A stretch of DNA of 64,000 nucleotides from Pseudomonas proteolytica (GCF_007858275.1 NZ_VFEV01000013.1:62001-126000), one strand, 5' to 3'. Counted from the stretch's first letter, positions 10,101 through 17,508 are shown. Translations and numbers: made by a program. The notes: generated by a model from the sequence alone, not told the origin.

Positions 10101-11265
10101 CGGCGGTGTTCAGCGTGTAGGTGTAGCTGCCATCGGCAGCCAGGACCAGGGTGCCATATTGGCCGGTGAAGGTACCGCCGACGATGGGGCCGGTGGCGAT
10201 ACGGTCCGCACCCTGGGTGTCGTTGTCCAATACGTTACCGCTGAGGGTCAACAGGCTTTCCGAAGCGCTGCCCTCGTGGCTGTCGTCCAGCGCCTTGGGC
10301 ACGTCATCGATCACGGTGATATCCAGGGAACCGGTGGCGGTGTCGTTGTCGCTATCGGTGGCAACCACCGCAAATTGTTCGCCCAGGCTGTTGGTGCCGC
10401 CACCTGACGGATGGGCCTCATTGCCGGTCAAGGTATAGCTGTAGCTGATCACCCCGGTGGCCGCGTTGTAGCCGGTGATGCTCAGGGTGTTGCCCAGCCC
10501 GGTGGTGATGGTTTGCGGGAAGCTGCTGGCCACCCCGCCGCTGACCACGCTGATGCCGCCCACGGTCAGGCTTTGCAGGCCATCGGGCGCCGAGACGTTG
10601 AAGGTGCCGCTTTGCACCAGCGCCGCCGGATTACTGGCCGAGCCTTGGGCAAGATTGGCCTCGTCGAGCGTCAACTCACCGCCCTCGACCTCCAGCCCGC
10701 CCAGGCTCACCGGGTTGTCGGGAGGCACCACCACCGGCTGGTCGTTGCCGGTATCCGGCTGGCCGGCGACCTGGAACAACGGAAACTCGGGAATCCCACC
10801 AAAGCCCGCCGTCGGAAAGCCGATGACCGGCTCCACGCGCCCGGCGACTTCGGTCAGCAGCACAAAGGAGTGCCCACCGCCCAACTCACCCGCCGCTGTG
10901 CTGCCGGTCTGGCCAGCCGCCGTGGCTTCACCGGTCTGGGTCGGGTCGGCACCGGCAGCAATGGCTTTTTGCAGTTGCTGCACATCGGTCAACTGCGCCT
11001 GGCTCGGCGCAAGGTCTTCAGACCCATGAACTTGCGGCGCCTGGCCGGCCAGCAGTTGCGGGGAGAGGCCCAGGCTGCTGTCGCGCCCCAGGGTCAGCTC
11101 ATGGCCGTTGGTCAGTTGCACCGCCACCGCACCGGCCGCGCCGGTCTGCAGTTGCTCGCCGGCAAACAGTCGGTCGCCTTCGATCAGGCTCCGGCGGCTG
11201 CCATCTCCCGCCACGGCAAAGACTTCCCCAACCACCTTGCTGACAACACCGATTAACTTGGCCAT
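1198..11265 (-). CDS. Giant LapA/MapA-family RTX adhesin with retention module, tandem repeats and vWA domain
   Basis: Predicted 3355-residue surface adhesin for biofilm attachment, exported by type I secretion. The start is ATG 11263-11265 (MAKLIGVVSK) behind GGGAGATAAGCAC; an in-frame extension to 11364 lacks these signals. Residues 1 to about 150 are the LapA-type retention module, with AIAAGADPTQ at 101-110 and two TAAG tetrapeptides (115-118, 123-126) before GGGHSFV. TAAG is the motif that periplasmic LapG cleaves in LapA. Nine related units of about 246 residues follow, of which six are almost identical. Then come a vWA domain with a DISGS MIDAS motif (about 3620-3010), glycine/aspartate RTX nonapeptides (about 2010-1530) and a C-terminal secretion signal. 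The export genes run divergently from 11743. LapD and LapG are not in the window. It resembles MapA more than LapF in its setting, but which paralogue it is remains uncertain. Confidence 0.92.
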   Translation of the reverse strand: MAKLIGVVSKVVGEVFAVAGDGSRRSLIEGDRLFAGEQLQTGAAGAVAVQLTNGHELTLGRDSSLGLSPQLLAGQAPQVHGSEDLAPSQAQLTDVQQLQKAIAAGADPTQTGEATAAGQTGSTAAGELGGGHSFVLLTEVAGRVEPVIGFPTAGFGGIPEFPLFQVAGQPDTGNDQPVVVPPDNPVSLGGLEVEGGELTLDEANLAQGSASNPAALVQSGTFNVSAPDGLQSLTVGGISVVSGGVASSFPQTITTGLGNTLSITGYNAATGVISYSYTLTGNEAHPSGGGTNSLGEQFAVVATDSDNDTATGSLDITVIDDVPKALDDSHEGSASESLLTLSGNVLDNDTQGADRIATGPIVGGTFTGQYGTLVLAADGSYTYTLNTADPDFVTLQGGGNGTETFTYTLTDADGDSSTANLVLQVHNNDDPVVIGGISINGADLTLYEKNLVDGSSPDAGALTRTGSLTVSAADGLQNLSVGGISVVSGGVAAGFPQSIATGLGNTLTITGFDPATGVISYSYTLTGTEAHPTAAGVNELTESFSVIASDTNNSTATSTLHISVVDDVPTAADDSNAQVASESLLTLTGSVLGNDVQGADRVATGPVTAGTFTGTYGTLQLFADGSYVYTLDKTDPQFMALNGGGSGTETFTYQLNDSDGDTSTASLVLQVHNNDDPVVLTGLEVNGGEVTVYEKNLPLGSANDGTALTQSGTFTVTALDGLKNLTVGGISVVTNGVAATFPQTEPTGFGNTLTITGYNASTGVISYSYTLNGTDSHPTGADANSISESFAVTATDSNNSSANGSLDVNVVDDVPKATDDTNGQVASESQLILSGSVLGNDVQGADRVATGPVTPNTIVGTYGTLQLFADGSYTYTLDKTDPQFIALNGGGSGTETFTYQLNDSDGDTSTANLVLQVHNNDDPVVLTGLEVNGGEVTVYEKNLPLGSANDGTALTQSGTFTVTALDGLKNLTVGGISVVTNGVAATFPQSEPTGFGNTLTITGYNASTGVISYSYTLNGTDSHPTGADANSISESFAVTATDSNNSGATGTLDVNVVDDVPKAFDDNPGGVASESQLILNGSVLGNDVQGADRIATGPVTPNTIIGTYGTLQLFADGSYTYTLDKTDPQFIALNGGGSGTETFTYQLNDSDGDTSTANLVLQVHNNDDPVVLTGLEVNGGEVTVYEKNLPLGSAIDGSALTQSGTFTVTALDGLKNLTVGGINVVTNGVAATFPQSEPTGFGSTLTITGYNASTGVISYSYTLNGTDSHPTGADANSISESFAVVATDSNNSGANGSLDVTVVDDVPKAFDDNPGGVASESQLILNGSVLGNDVQGADRIATGPVTPNTIVGTYGTLQLFADGSYTYTLDKTDPQFMALNGGGSGTETFTYQLNDSDGDTSTANLVLQVHNNDDPVVLTGLEVNGGEVTVYEKNLPLGSAIDGPALTQSGTFTVTALDGLKNLTVGGISVVTNGVAATFPQSEPTGFGNTLTITGYNASTGVISYSYTLNGTDSHPTGAGTNSISESFTVTATDSNNSGATGTLDVNVVDDVPKAFDDNPGGVASESQLILNGSVLGNDVQGADRIATGPVTAGTFTGTYGTLQLFADGSYTYTLDKTDPQFVALNGGGSGTETFTYQLNDSDGDSSTAKLVLQVHNNDDPVVLTGLEVNGGEVTVYEKNLPLGSAIDGPALTQSGTFTVTALDGLKNLTVGGINVVTNGVAATFPQSEPTGFGNTLTITGYNASTGVISYSYTLNGTDSHPTGAGTNSISESFTVTATDSNNSGATGTLDVNVVDDVPKAFDDNPGGVASESQLILNGSVLGNDVQGADRIATGPVTAGTFTGTYGTLQLFADGSYTYTLDKTDPQFVALNGGGSGTETFTYQLNDSDGDTSTAKLVLQVHNNDDPVVLTGLEVNGGEVTVYEKNLPLGSAIDGPALTQSGTFTVTALDGLKNLTVGGISVVTNGVAATFPQSEPTGFGNTLTITGYNASTGVISYSYTLNGTDSHPTGAGTNSISESFAVTATDSNNSGATGTLDVNVVDDVPKAFDDNPGGVASESQLTLTGSVLGNDVQGADRVATGPVTPNTIVGTYGTLQLFADGSYTYTLDKTDPQFIALHGGGNGTETFTYQLNDSDGDTSTAKLVLQVHNNNDPVVLTGLDLTGGELTVFEKNLVDGSNPNTPLLTQTGTFTVTALDGLKNLTVGGLNVVTNGVVATFPLSEGTLLGNSFVVTGYDPNTGVVSYRYTLLDNETHPNASGANSLSEQIPVTASDYDTNTATGTIDINIIDDLPIANPDVRSVAEGGVVSVNVLGNDVGGADSPTLAGAVVGVRAGSNVGTPASGGLGGNITGSFGYLTLDANGNAVYHSNPNSVNPPGAVDTFVYTVRDADGDLSTTTLTINVADSGLVASVDGDVTVYEKALDLKLDGLDLAPGTVIGSDPTATSETATGTLVGSTTGGTGPLSFSLVGSATGSYGQILLNANGTYTYTLTSAPKTLPNSNDGPNVLTETFTYKVTDQLGNSTTSSIVVSIVDDMPIVVSSAREVTATEVDSNLLLIIDISGSMNDASGAGGTRLDLAKASITQLLNRYDDMGDVKVQIVTFNDSSQQLSSQWVSVATAKTLVNGLTAFNGTNYDSALGTAQTAYGTAGKLEGAQNVAYFFSDGNPTTSNTNNPNNPGNVVNPEYGDGIDATEEGVWRAFLDANGIKAYAIGLGAGVNSIYLDPVAYDGSTHTNTNAVVVANLAGLDAVLAGTVQGAPVTGSLLTDGTFGADGGFVKSLTVDGITYTYNPAAGGSMSANLPGGHGTFDTVSNSITITTNQGGTLIVDMDNGEFRYNPPKLTGSLVTETFGVTVSDNDGDLATSSLVVKVNPNVAPVAGDDHVITNILSGNIVVPAQLLLANDSDANHDNLTAIPTSFPTGWVAKGAAFTGTGDRTVTGTSLGDVRTSFADIGALTAVLAITGSLGSVGSATADDRVTVTLRAGETLNLDHNRPVGNIVMTYSLNGGGELPLADGATLTALTGGSYQIHIANTTNPAGGNANGSENYQLNMKINYAGAEDYTPDYHGNYSVSDNHGGSDSAAVDITYQAGTTLTGTNGDDILMAGPGNNILNGGDGNDVLSAGNGNNEMHGGNGNDLLFSGIGNDLLDGGAGIDTVSYANATSGVTVNLGTEGGQITGGAGTDTLTALENLIGSNFNDFLTGNGSNNLISGGLGNDTLKGEGGDDILIGGPGNNTLTGGAGADTFQYLTGGSGHDVITDFTVGTDKLDLSQLLQGENATTASLDDYLHFKVVSGTTTIDISSVAGATATQTIDLAGVNLATQYGVTPGAGGLIAGGADTATIINGMLNDHSLKVDTV
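4813..9240 (-). repeat. Six tandem 738-bp repeats inside the adhesin gene
   Basis: Six consecutive units of exactly 738 bp (246 codons) occupy 4428 bp. Each begins at the codons for DPVVLTGLEVNGGEVTVYEK and ends after FTYQLNDSDGDTSTA...HNND. Each unit also has VTALDGLKNLTVGG and SASTGVIS-like (YNASTGVIS) blocks, typical of BapA/VCBS-like immunoglobulin-fold adhesin repeats. Units differ only at scattered codons, for example SANDGTALTQ versus SAIDGPALTQ and GGISVV versus GGINVV. More diverged copies flank the array on both sides. Confidence 0.9.
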
Positions 11266-11742
11266 GTGCTTATCTCCCTGTCCGACCCCAGTAGTCGGCA
11301 CCTCGGTTACGTGCACAAATGCAGTGGATCCAGTGGCCCGGACCTTCGCCCGGAAGTGGCACAAAACTGATTCAAATCAGCCGCCAAACCGCGCTTCGAC
11401 CCGCTTGCAGAGAGCCTTCCCAAGGACCAAGTGACAAAAAACCGTCACCCTCAAATTCCCTTTTTTCCGCTACCCCACGATCCGCTTGCACTTGCAATTG
11501 AACTTTACAAGGCCCTGAAAATGCGCCGAAGCGCACATAACTCAAGGCTTGTGCTTTGAACAATGTCTTGCTTCACGCAGAACGCATAAGTTTTTTTGGA
11601 CATAAACGTTATGAGAAATTCTTCTTAGGTCCTCCTGCAAATGTTCTTAGCTCTGTTGTTACAAGCCTGAGACGGTTTGCCCCCTAAATTCGTCAAATAA
11701 ATGGCGACAGACCAGCAGCACTGATACACAGGAGATGTTCCC
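11266..11742. promoter_or_regulatory. Divergent promoter region between adhesin and secretion operon
   Basis: This 477-bp gap must carry the promoters for the adhesin (leftward) and the tolC-ABC-hlyD operon (rightward). It is A+T-richer from about 11580 on. The stretch 11692-11708, GTCAAATAAATGGCGAC, loosely resembles the FleQ-type motif GTCANTAAATTGAC but is three bases longer, so I treat it only as a lead. No gene is supported in the gap. Confidence 0.4.
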
Positions 11743-13101
11743 ATGCGCGTCTTTACCCCCCTCTGCAGCGCCATTCTGATCGCCATGGCATGCACCAACA
11801 CCCAAGCGATGTCGCTGACCCAAGCGATCCAAAGCACGCTGGACACTCACCCGGAACTCAATGCAAGCCGTAACAGCCGGCTGTCGGCCGACGAAGATGT
11901 GAAAGTCGCCAAGGGTGGCTTCTATCCCAGCCTCGACCTGAATGCCGCCTATGGCCGCGGCTACAGCGATAACAGCACCACCCGCGCCCGCGGCGGCAAC
12001 CACCACACCGAGACCGACAATTACACCCAGTCGGAACTGCGCCTGCGCCAGATGCTGTTCGACGGCTTCAACACCTCCAACGAAGTGCAACGCACCGGCG
12101 CCGTGGTCAACTCACGTGCCTATTACACCCGCGGCACTGCCGAAAGCCTGGCCCTGCGCACCGTCGAGGTGTACTTGGAAGTGCTCAAGCGCCGCGACCT
12201 GCTGACCTTGGCCAAGAACAACCTGCAGGCGCACCTGCGGGTCACCGATCAGATCGGCCTGCGCACCGAGCGTGGCATCGGCAGTACCGCCGACCGCGAC
12301 CAGTCCACCGCCCGTCGGGCCCTGGCGGACAACAACTACCAGACCGCCATGGTCGACCTGCAAGACGCCGAATCGAATTTTTATAGTGTGGTCGGGCGCA
12401 TGCCGGACGAACTGGAAAGCCCAGCCTCGATCAAGGGTCAGTTGCCCGCCGATCAACTCGGTGCGCGGCGCAGCATGCTGGAGAACAACCCCTATCTGAA
12501 ATCCGCCCAGTCCGATGTGATGGCCGCCGAGAGTCAGTACGAAGTCGCCAAGTCGCCGTTCTACCCCCGCTTCGACGCCGAGGCTGCGGTGGGCGCCAAT
12601 AACAATGTGCAGGGCGACCTGGGCCACGACAATGAATGGCGGGTGGGCGTGGTGATGAACTACAACCTGTTCCGTGGCGGCAGCGACAAGGCCCGACTGG
12701 CGTCGGACTCGCACAAGATCAACCAGGCCATGGACATCCGCAACAACGCCCTGCGCATGCTCAACGAGAACCTCAACCTGGCCTGGCACGCCATGGACAA
12801 CGCACGCATCCAGACCCCCACCGCCCGCGAATATGCCGAAACCACCCAACGGGTGCGCGCGGCCTATCAGGATCAGTTCGGCCTGGGCCAGCGCACCCTG
12901 CTGGACCTGCTGGACAGTGAAAACGAGCTGTACAACGCCAACCGGCGCTACACCGAAGTGCGCTACACCGAAGAGTTTTCCATGTACCGCGTGCTGGCCA
13001 ACATGGGCGAGCTGCTGAACAAGGAGCGCGTGGTGGTGCCGGCCGAAGCCATTGCCCAGTCGGAAGTCAGAAGCGAAGCCCACTTGCCTGACCTGAAGTA
13101 G
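11743..13101 (+). CDS. TolC-family outer membrane channel of the adhesin type I secretion system (LapE/AggA-like)
   Basis: A 452-residue outer membrane efflux protein that would form the outer membrane exit duct for the adhesin. The N-terminus MRVFTPLCSAILIAMACTNT ending in QA looks like a cleaved signal peptide. The mature protein opens with MSLTQAIQSTLDTHPELNAS, typical of the OEP fold, and two related OEP halves follow. AGGAG lies about 7 nt before the ATG. It is the first gene of a rightward operon: the ABC transporter starts 8 bp after its stop. The gene order tolC-ABC-HlyD, divergent from the adhesin, fits a dedicated exporter rather than a multidrug pump. Confidence 0.88.
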   Translation: MRVFTPLCSAILIAMACTNTQAMSLTQAIQSTLDTHPELNASRNSRLSADEDVKVAKGGFYPSLDLNAAYGRGYSDNSTTRARGGNHHTETDNYTQSELRLRQMLFDGFNTSNEVQRTGAVVNSRAYYTRGTAESLALRTVEVYLEVLKRRDLLTLAKNNLQAHLRVTDQIGLRTERGIGSTADRDQSTARRALADNNYQTAMVDLQDAESNFYSVVGRMPDELESPASIKGQLPADQLGARRSMLENNPYLKSAQSDVMAAESQYEVAKSPFYPRFDAEAAVGANNNVQGDLGHDNEWRVGVVMNYNLFRGGSDKARLASDSHKINQAMDIRNNALRMLNENLNLAWHAMDNARIQTPTAREYAETTQRVRAAYQDQFGLGQRTLLDLLDSENELYNANRRYTEVRYTEEFSMYRVLANMGELLNKERVVVPAEAIAQSEVRSEAHLPDLK

Positions 13102-13109
13102 CCAACGAC

Positions 13110-15284
13110 GTGGAGCAGACCGCCGTGAGCCAGATGGAACCGCTGAACCCGGGTGTCGACCCGCGCCAGAGCTTTGATGACCCGTTGCTCGACGGCCTGC
13201 TGATCCTGTGCAAGCTGCATGGCTGTACCGTCAGCCGCGCCAGCCTGAGCGCCGGCCTGCCCTTGGCGCAACAACGCCTGAGCCTGGACTTGCTGCCACG
13301 GGCAGCGGCCCGGGCCAGCTTGCAGGCGCGGGTATTGCGCCGGGACTTGAAGGCAATCTCGGCGCTCAACCTGCCGGTGCTGCTGCTGCTCAACGAAGGC
13401 CGCTGCGCGGTGCTGCGGCGTTGGAGCGAGGATGGCCAGGCGCTGATCCTGCCCAGCGAAGCCGAAGGCGGCGAACAGTGGGTCAGCCGCGAGGAGCTCG
13501 ACGCGGCCTACAGCGGCCAGGCCCTGTTCGCCCGGCCACGGCACGAGATCGAAGACCTGCGCGCGCCATTGGTGCCGCGGGTCGAGGCGTGGTTTCGCGA
13601 CACCTTGAAGCTGTCGCGCTGGCTGTACAGCGATGCAATTCTCGCCAGCTTGTTGATCAACCTGCTGGGCCTGATGGTGCCGCTGTTCGTCATGCAGACC
13701 TACGACCGTGTGGTGCCGAACCAGGCCACGTCGACCTTGTGGGTCCTGGTGATCGGCCTGCTGATCGGCACGGGTTTCGAGCTGGTGCTGCGGGTGGTGC
13801 GCGCCCACTTGCTGGACACCGCCGGCAAGAAGACCGACGTGATTCTTTCGGCCACCCTGTTCGAGCGCATCACCGGCATGTCGATGAAGGCGCGCCCCGC
13901 TACCATCGGCGGTTTCGCCCAGAGCATCCATGACTTCCAGGGCCTGCGCGAGTTTCTCACCGCCGTGACCCTCACCAGCCTGATCGACCTGCCCTTCGCC
14001 GTGCTGATGCTGGTGGTGATCGGCCTGCTCGGCGGTTGGCTGGTGATCATTCCTTTGTGTGCGTTCCCGCTGACCATCGGCTTTGCGATGCTGATCCAGG
14101 CCCGCCTGCGCGACACCGTGCAAAAAAGCCTGAGCCTGGGCGCCGAACGCCAGGCGCTGTTGATCGAGACCCTCGGCGGCCTGGAAACCCTCAAGGCCTG
14201 CAGCGCCGAAAGCGAGCGCCAGCACCAGTGGGAAAGCACCCATGGCGCCCTCACCCGCCTCGATAGCCACGCGCGCAACCTCTCGGCGCTGGCCACCAAT
14301 GGCACGCTGTTCATCCAGCAGTTTTCCGGGATGGCAACGATTGTCGCCGGGGTCTACAGCATCATCGCCGGCAGCCTCAGTGTCGGTGCGCTGGTGGCCA
14401 CCTACATGCTCGGCAGCCGGGTACTGGCACCGCTGGGGCAGATTGCCGGATTGATCACCCGCTATCAGCAGGCGCAATTGACCATGCGCAGCACCGACGC
14501 GCTGATGGCCCTGCCCCAGGAACGCGACCCGCAACAGCGCCCCCTGGAACGCACGCAACTGACGGGCGCCCTGGAAGTCAGCCAGGTGACCTTCCACTAC
14601 GCCGGGCAAAACGCCCCGGCCCTGAGCCAGGTCAGTTTCCAGCTCAAGGCGGGCGAGCGCGTGGGGATTATCGGGCGCAGCGGCTCGGGCAAAAGCACCC
14701 TGGGCCGGCTGGTGATGGGTTTTTACACCCCAGAAGAGGGCCAATTGCTGCTCGACGGTCTCGACCTGCGGCAACTGGACGTGGCCGACCTGCGCCAGCA
14801 AGTGGGCTATGTGGCCCATGATCTGCCGCTGCTGGCCGGTAGCCTGCGCGACAACCTGACCCTGGGCGCGCGCTATATCAGCGATGCGCGGATGCTCGAA
14901 GTGGCCGAGCTGACCGGCGTCAGCGAGCTGGCCCGTCAACACCCCCAAGGCTTCGACCGGCCGGTGGGCGAGCGCGGGCAACTGCTGTCCGGCGGCCAAC
15001 GCCAGGCGGTGTTGCTGGCCCGCGCGCTGCTGCTCGACCCGCCGATCCTGTTGCTGGACGAACCCACCAGCGCCATGGACAACAGCAGCGAAGAAACCCT
15101 GCGCCAGCGCCTGGAGCTATGGGTCAAGGGCAAGACGTTGCTCCTGGTCACGCACCGCACCTCGATGCTCAGCCTGGTCGACCGTTTGATCGTGCTGGAC
15201 AACGGCCGCATCGTGGCCGACGGCCCCAAAGAAAGTGTGATCGATGCATTGCGCAAGGGCCGCGTCGGCTCGGCCGCCGTCTAG
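13110..15284 (+). CDS. Type I secretion ABC transporter (LapB-like) with degenerate C39-like N-terminal domain
   Basis: Inner membrane ATPase/permease that powers export of the adhesin. The frame starts at GTG 13110 (MEQTAVSQMEPLN); GTG 13125, with GGAG upstream, is an alternative. Residues about 15-145 form a C39-peptidase-like domain that lacks the usual catalytic Cys context, as in LapB-type transporters that do not process a leader. Six membrane segments follow (about 165-440). The ATPase domain has Walker A GRSGSGKST (about 522-530), the signature LSGGQRQ (about 625) and Walker B LLLDEPTSAMD. At 724 residues it matches LapB-family length. The next gene starts 10 bp after the stop. Confidence 0.9.
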   Translation: MEQTAVSQMEPLNPGVDPRQSFDDPLLDGLLILCKLHGCTVSRASLSAGLPLAQQRLSLDLLPRAAARASLQARVLRRDLKAISALNLPVLLLLNEGRCAVLRRWSEDGQALILPSEAEGGEQWVSREELDAAYSGQALFARPRHEIEDLRAPLVPRVEAWFRDTLKLSRWLYSDAILASLLINLLGLMVPLFVMQTYDRVVPNQATSTLWVLVIGLLIGTGFELVLRVVRAHLLDTAGKKTDVILSATLFERITGMSMKARPATIGGFAQSIHDFQGLREFLTAVTLTSLIDLPFAVLMLVVIGLLGGWLVIIPLCAFPLTIGFAMLIQARLRDTVQKSLSLGAERQALLIETLGGLETLKACSAESERQHQWESTHGALTRLDSHARNLSALATNGTLFIQQFSGMATIVAGVYSIIAGSLSVGALVATYMLGSRVLAPLGQIAGLITRYQQAQLTMRSTDALMALPQERDPQQRPLERTQLTGALEVSQVTFHYAGQNAPALSQVSFQLKAGERVGIIGRSGSGKSTLGRLVMGFYTPEEGQLLLDGLDLRQLDVADLRQQVGYVAHDLPLLAGSLRDNLTLGARYISDARMLEVAELTGVSELARQHPQGFDRPVGERGQLLSGGQRQAVLLARALLLDPPILLLDEPTSAMDNSSEETLRQRLELWVKGKTLLLVTHRTSMLSLVDRLIVLDNGRIVADGPKESVIDALRKGRVGSAAV

Positions 15285-15294
15285 GAGCCCCATC

Positions 15295-16650
15295 ATGTCA
15301 GCCACTCCCTCATCACCGGGCTACTTCAAGAGTTTTGGCAAAACCGCCGACAGCGAATTCATGCCCGAACTGGCGGGCGCTGCACTGCAGGACTCGCCGC
15401 GCCGTTCACGGATTATCGTGTGGCTCACCGCCGGCCTGCTCGTCTGCGCCCTGCTGTGGGCCAACTTTGCGGTACTCGATGAAGTGACCATGGGCGAAGG
15501 CAAGGCCATCCCGTCGAGCAAAGTGCAGGTGATCCAGAACCTGGAGGGTGGCATCGTCACCCAGATTTACGTGCGCGAAGGACAGATGGTGGACAAGGGC
15601 GACAAGTTGCTGCAACTGGACGACACGCGGTTTCGCTCGAACAAGGGCGAAAGCGAAGTCGACCGTTATGCCCTCACCGCCCAGGTCGAACGCCTGTCCG
15701 CCGAGGCCGAGGGGCGGCCGTTCAAATTGTCCGATGAAGTGATCGCCAAGGCCCCGCAAGTGGCCGAGGACGAACGCTCGTTGTTCGAACAACGCCAGCG
15801 GCGCTTGAGCAGCGAACAGCGGACCTTGAGCGAACAACTGCGGCAGAAAACCCAGGAGCTGGCGGAATTCCGCTCCAAGCAGGGCCAATTCAGCTCCAGC
15901 CTGGCGCTGCTGCAGCAAGAGATGAACATGTCGGCGCCGCTGGTGGGCACCGGCGCGGTCTCGCCAGTGGAAATCCTGCGCCTCAAACGCAGCGCCGTGG
16001 AGATCCGTGGCTCATTGAACGCCACCACCCTGGCGATCCCCCGGGCGGAGTCGGCGATCAATGAGATCAAGAGCAAGATCGACGAATCGGTGCAGACCTT
16101 CCGCTCGGAAGCGGCCAAGGAGCTCAACGAAAAGCGCACTGATCTATCGAAAATCACCGCCACCAGCATCGCCATTGACGACCGTGTCAGCCGCACCACC
16201 GTGGTCTCGCCGGTCCATGGGGTGATCAAGCAACTGAAGGTCAACACCATCGGCGGCGTGGTCCAACCGGGCAGCGACATGGTGGAAATCGTACCGCTGG
16301 AAGACAACCTGCTGATCGAGGCCAAAGTGCGGCCCCAGGACGTAGCCTTCTTGCATCCGGGGCAGAAGGCGATGGTCAAGTTCAGTGCCTACGACTACAC
16401 CATCTACGGCGGGCTGGCAGCGAAACTGGAACTGATCGGCGCCGATACGATTACCGACGACAAGGGCAACAGCTTCTACCTGATCCAGGTGCGCACCGAT
16501 AAGAACCATTTGGGCGGGGAGAAAAAACCGCTGCTGATCATCCCGGGGATGGTGGCCACGGTGGACATTATTACCGGGGAGAAAAGCGTGCTGGATTACT
16601 TGCTCAAGCCGGTGCTGAAGGCGAGGACGGAGGCGATGCGCGAGCGTTAG
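15295..16650 (+). CDS. HlyD-family membrane fusion protein (LapC-like)
   Basis: A 451-residue periplasmic adaptor linking the ABC transporter to the TolC-type channel. ATG 15295 (MSATPSSPGYFKSFG) follows TAGGAGCCCATC; a longer in-frame start at 15244 overlaps the ABC gene and lacks such a site. One membrane anchor (about 48-68) precedes a biotinyl-lipoyl-like half motif (VQVIQNLEGGIVTQIYVREG), a long coiled coil, and the returning HlyD beta domain with TTVVSPVHGVIKQLKVNTIG. The last gene of the operon is followed by a REP-like hairpin rather than a clear T-tract terminator. Confidence 0.9.
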   Translation: MSATPSSPGYFKSFGKTADSEFMPELAGAALQDSPRRSRIIVWLTAGLLVCALLWANFAVLDEVTMGEGKAIPSSKVQVIQNLEGGIVTQIYVREGQMVDKGDKLLQLDDTRFRSNKGESEVDRYALTAQVERLSAEAEGRPFKLSDEVIAKAPQVAEDERSLFEQRQRRLSSEQRTLSEQLRQKTQELAEFRSKQGQFSSSLALLQQEMNMSAPLVGTGAVSPVEILRLKRSAVEIRGSLNATTLAIPRAESAINEIKSKIDESVQTFRSEAAKELNEKRTDLSKITATSIAIDDRVSRTTVVSPVHGVIKQLKVNTIGGVVQPGSDMVEIVPLEDNLLIEAKVRPQDVAFLHPGQKAMVKFSAYDYTIYGGLAAKLELIGADTITDDKGNSFYLIQVRTDKNHLGGEKKPLLIIPGMVATVDIITGEKSVLDYLLKPVLKARTEAMRER

Positions 16651-16693
16651 CGGTGTTTGGGCGGGCGCTTAAACCCAACCAGATAGGGCTGCA

Positions 16694-16825
16694 GTGGCGA
16701 GCGGGCTTGCCCCGCGCTGGGCTGCAAAGCAGCCCCAAAACCAACCGCTACGGAGTATTTGATATACCGCATTCGACTGACTGGGGCTGCTTTGCAGCCC
16801 AGCGCGGGGCAAGCCCGCTCGCCAC
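16694..16825. repeat. REP/BIME-like inverted repeat, 'gtggcgag' class
   Basis: The left arm starts GTGGCGAGCGGGCTTGCCCC and continues GCTGGGCTGCAAAGCAGCCC. The right arm is the complement, ending GCCCGCTCGCCAC. It lies between the convergent HlyD and DTW genes and may also serve as an RNA hairpin at their 3' ends. Confidence 0.85.
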
Positions 16826-16909
16826 AGGGAAATCGTCAGTTTCTAAAAGCTGTGTAGGTAACTGTGCCCTTCGCCGCGTCGCTGTGATGCCCCCGCCTCG
16901 GTGAACCTG

Positions 16910-17506
16910 CTAGTCACTCCCGTGATTGCGCTGGAAAACCTCTTCCCCCATCGCCGCAATCTGCCCCTCGATCAACGCCTCGAACGGTCGCAATAACGGC
17001 TCGAATGACTGCGGCGCCTCCAGCACCGTCAACGCCTGCACGATCGCCTCCACCGTCGACAACGCCCCCGGCCCCGGTGCCTTGCGCAACCGATAACGGG
17101 ACACGGCACCCGCCGTCAGCGTCACCCGTGGCAACGCCGCCAGCAGCGGGTTGAGGTGCAGCAATTTACGCGCCTTGCGCCAGGTGCCGTCGGGCACCAC
17201 CAGCAGCAGCGGTTCGTCGGATGGGCTGTAGGCCTGCAGCGGCTGCGCGTCCTCGCCGGGAAACAGCAGCCGCGCCTGATACCCAGGGGGGTTGAGCAAG
17301 GTCTGCAAGCCTTCGAATACTTCACCCACCACCAGTTGCGCATTCACCAGGCCCAACGCGGCCAGACGTGCGGTGTTGAGGGCATGGTTGACCTCGCTGG
17401 GATGTTGCAACAGCAACACCCGGGTGCGGCTGTCCAGGCTCGGGATCAGCGCGCACAGGCAGTGGGTGGTCGGCCGCAGGCAGCGGGGGCATTGGGGTCT
17501 GGACAT
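16910..17506 (-). CDS. DTW-domain tRNA-uridine aminocarboxypropyltransferase (TapT/YfiP family)
   Basis: A 198-residue DTW-domain protein. The family transfers an aminocarboxypropyl group from S-adenosylmethionine to uridine (acp3U) in tRNA. The N-terminal CPRCLRPTTHCLC supplies four cysteines of a likely zinc site, VLLLQHPSEVNHALNTARL is a conserved family block, and PDGTWRKARKLL carries the D-x-T-W signature. The ATG lies 2 nt after the stop of the upstream gbuR gene, so the two are probably translated from one message. No role in guanidinobutyrate metabolism is implied. Confidence 0.82.
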   Translation of the reverse strand: MSRPQCPRCLRPTTHCLCALIPSLDSRTRVLLLQHPSEVNHALNTARLAALGLVNAQLVVGEVFEGLQTLLNPPGYQARLLFPGEDAQPLQAYSPSDEPLLLVVPDGTWRKARKLLHLNPLLAALPRVTLTAGAVSRYRLRKAPGPGALSTVEAIVQALTVLEAPQSFEPLLRPFEALIEGQIAAMGEEVFQRNHGSD

Positions 17507-17508
17507 GT

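Noticed and set aside
2299-10407. Very long open frames on the plus strand (1090 and 1351 codons) opposite the adhesin gene.
   Set aside because: They repeat with the same 738-bp period as the adhesin, have low-complexity Gly/Val/His-rich text with no domain, and arise from the strong third-base bias of the real gene.
12963-14999. 678-codon minus-strand frame over the tolC and ABC genes.
   Set aside because: Gln/His/Ala-rich antisense text; the plus strand has clear TolC and ABC motifs.
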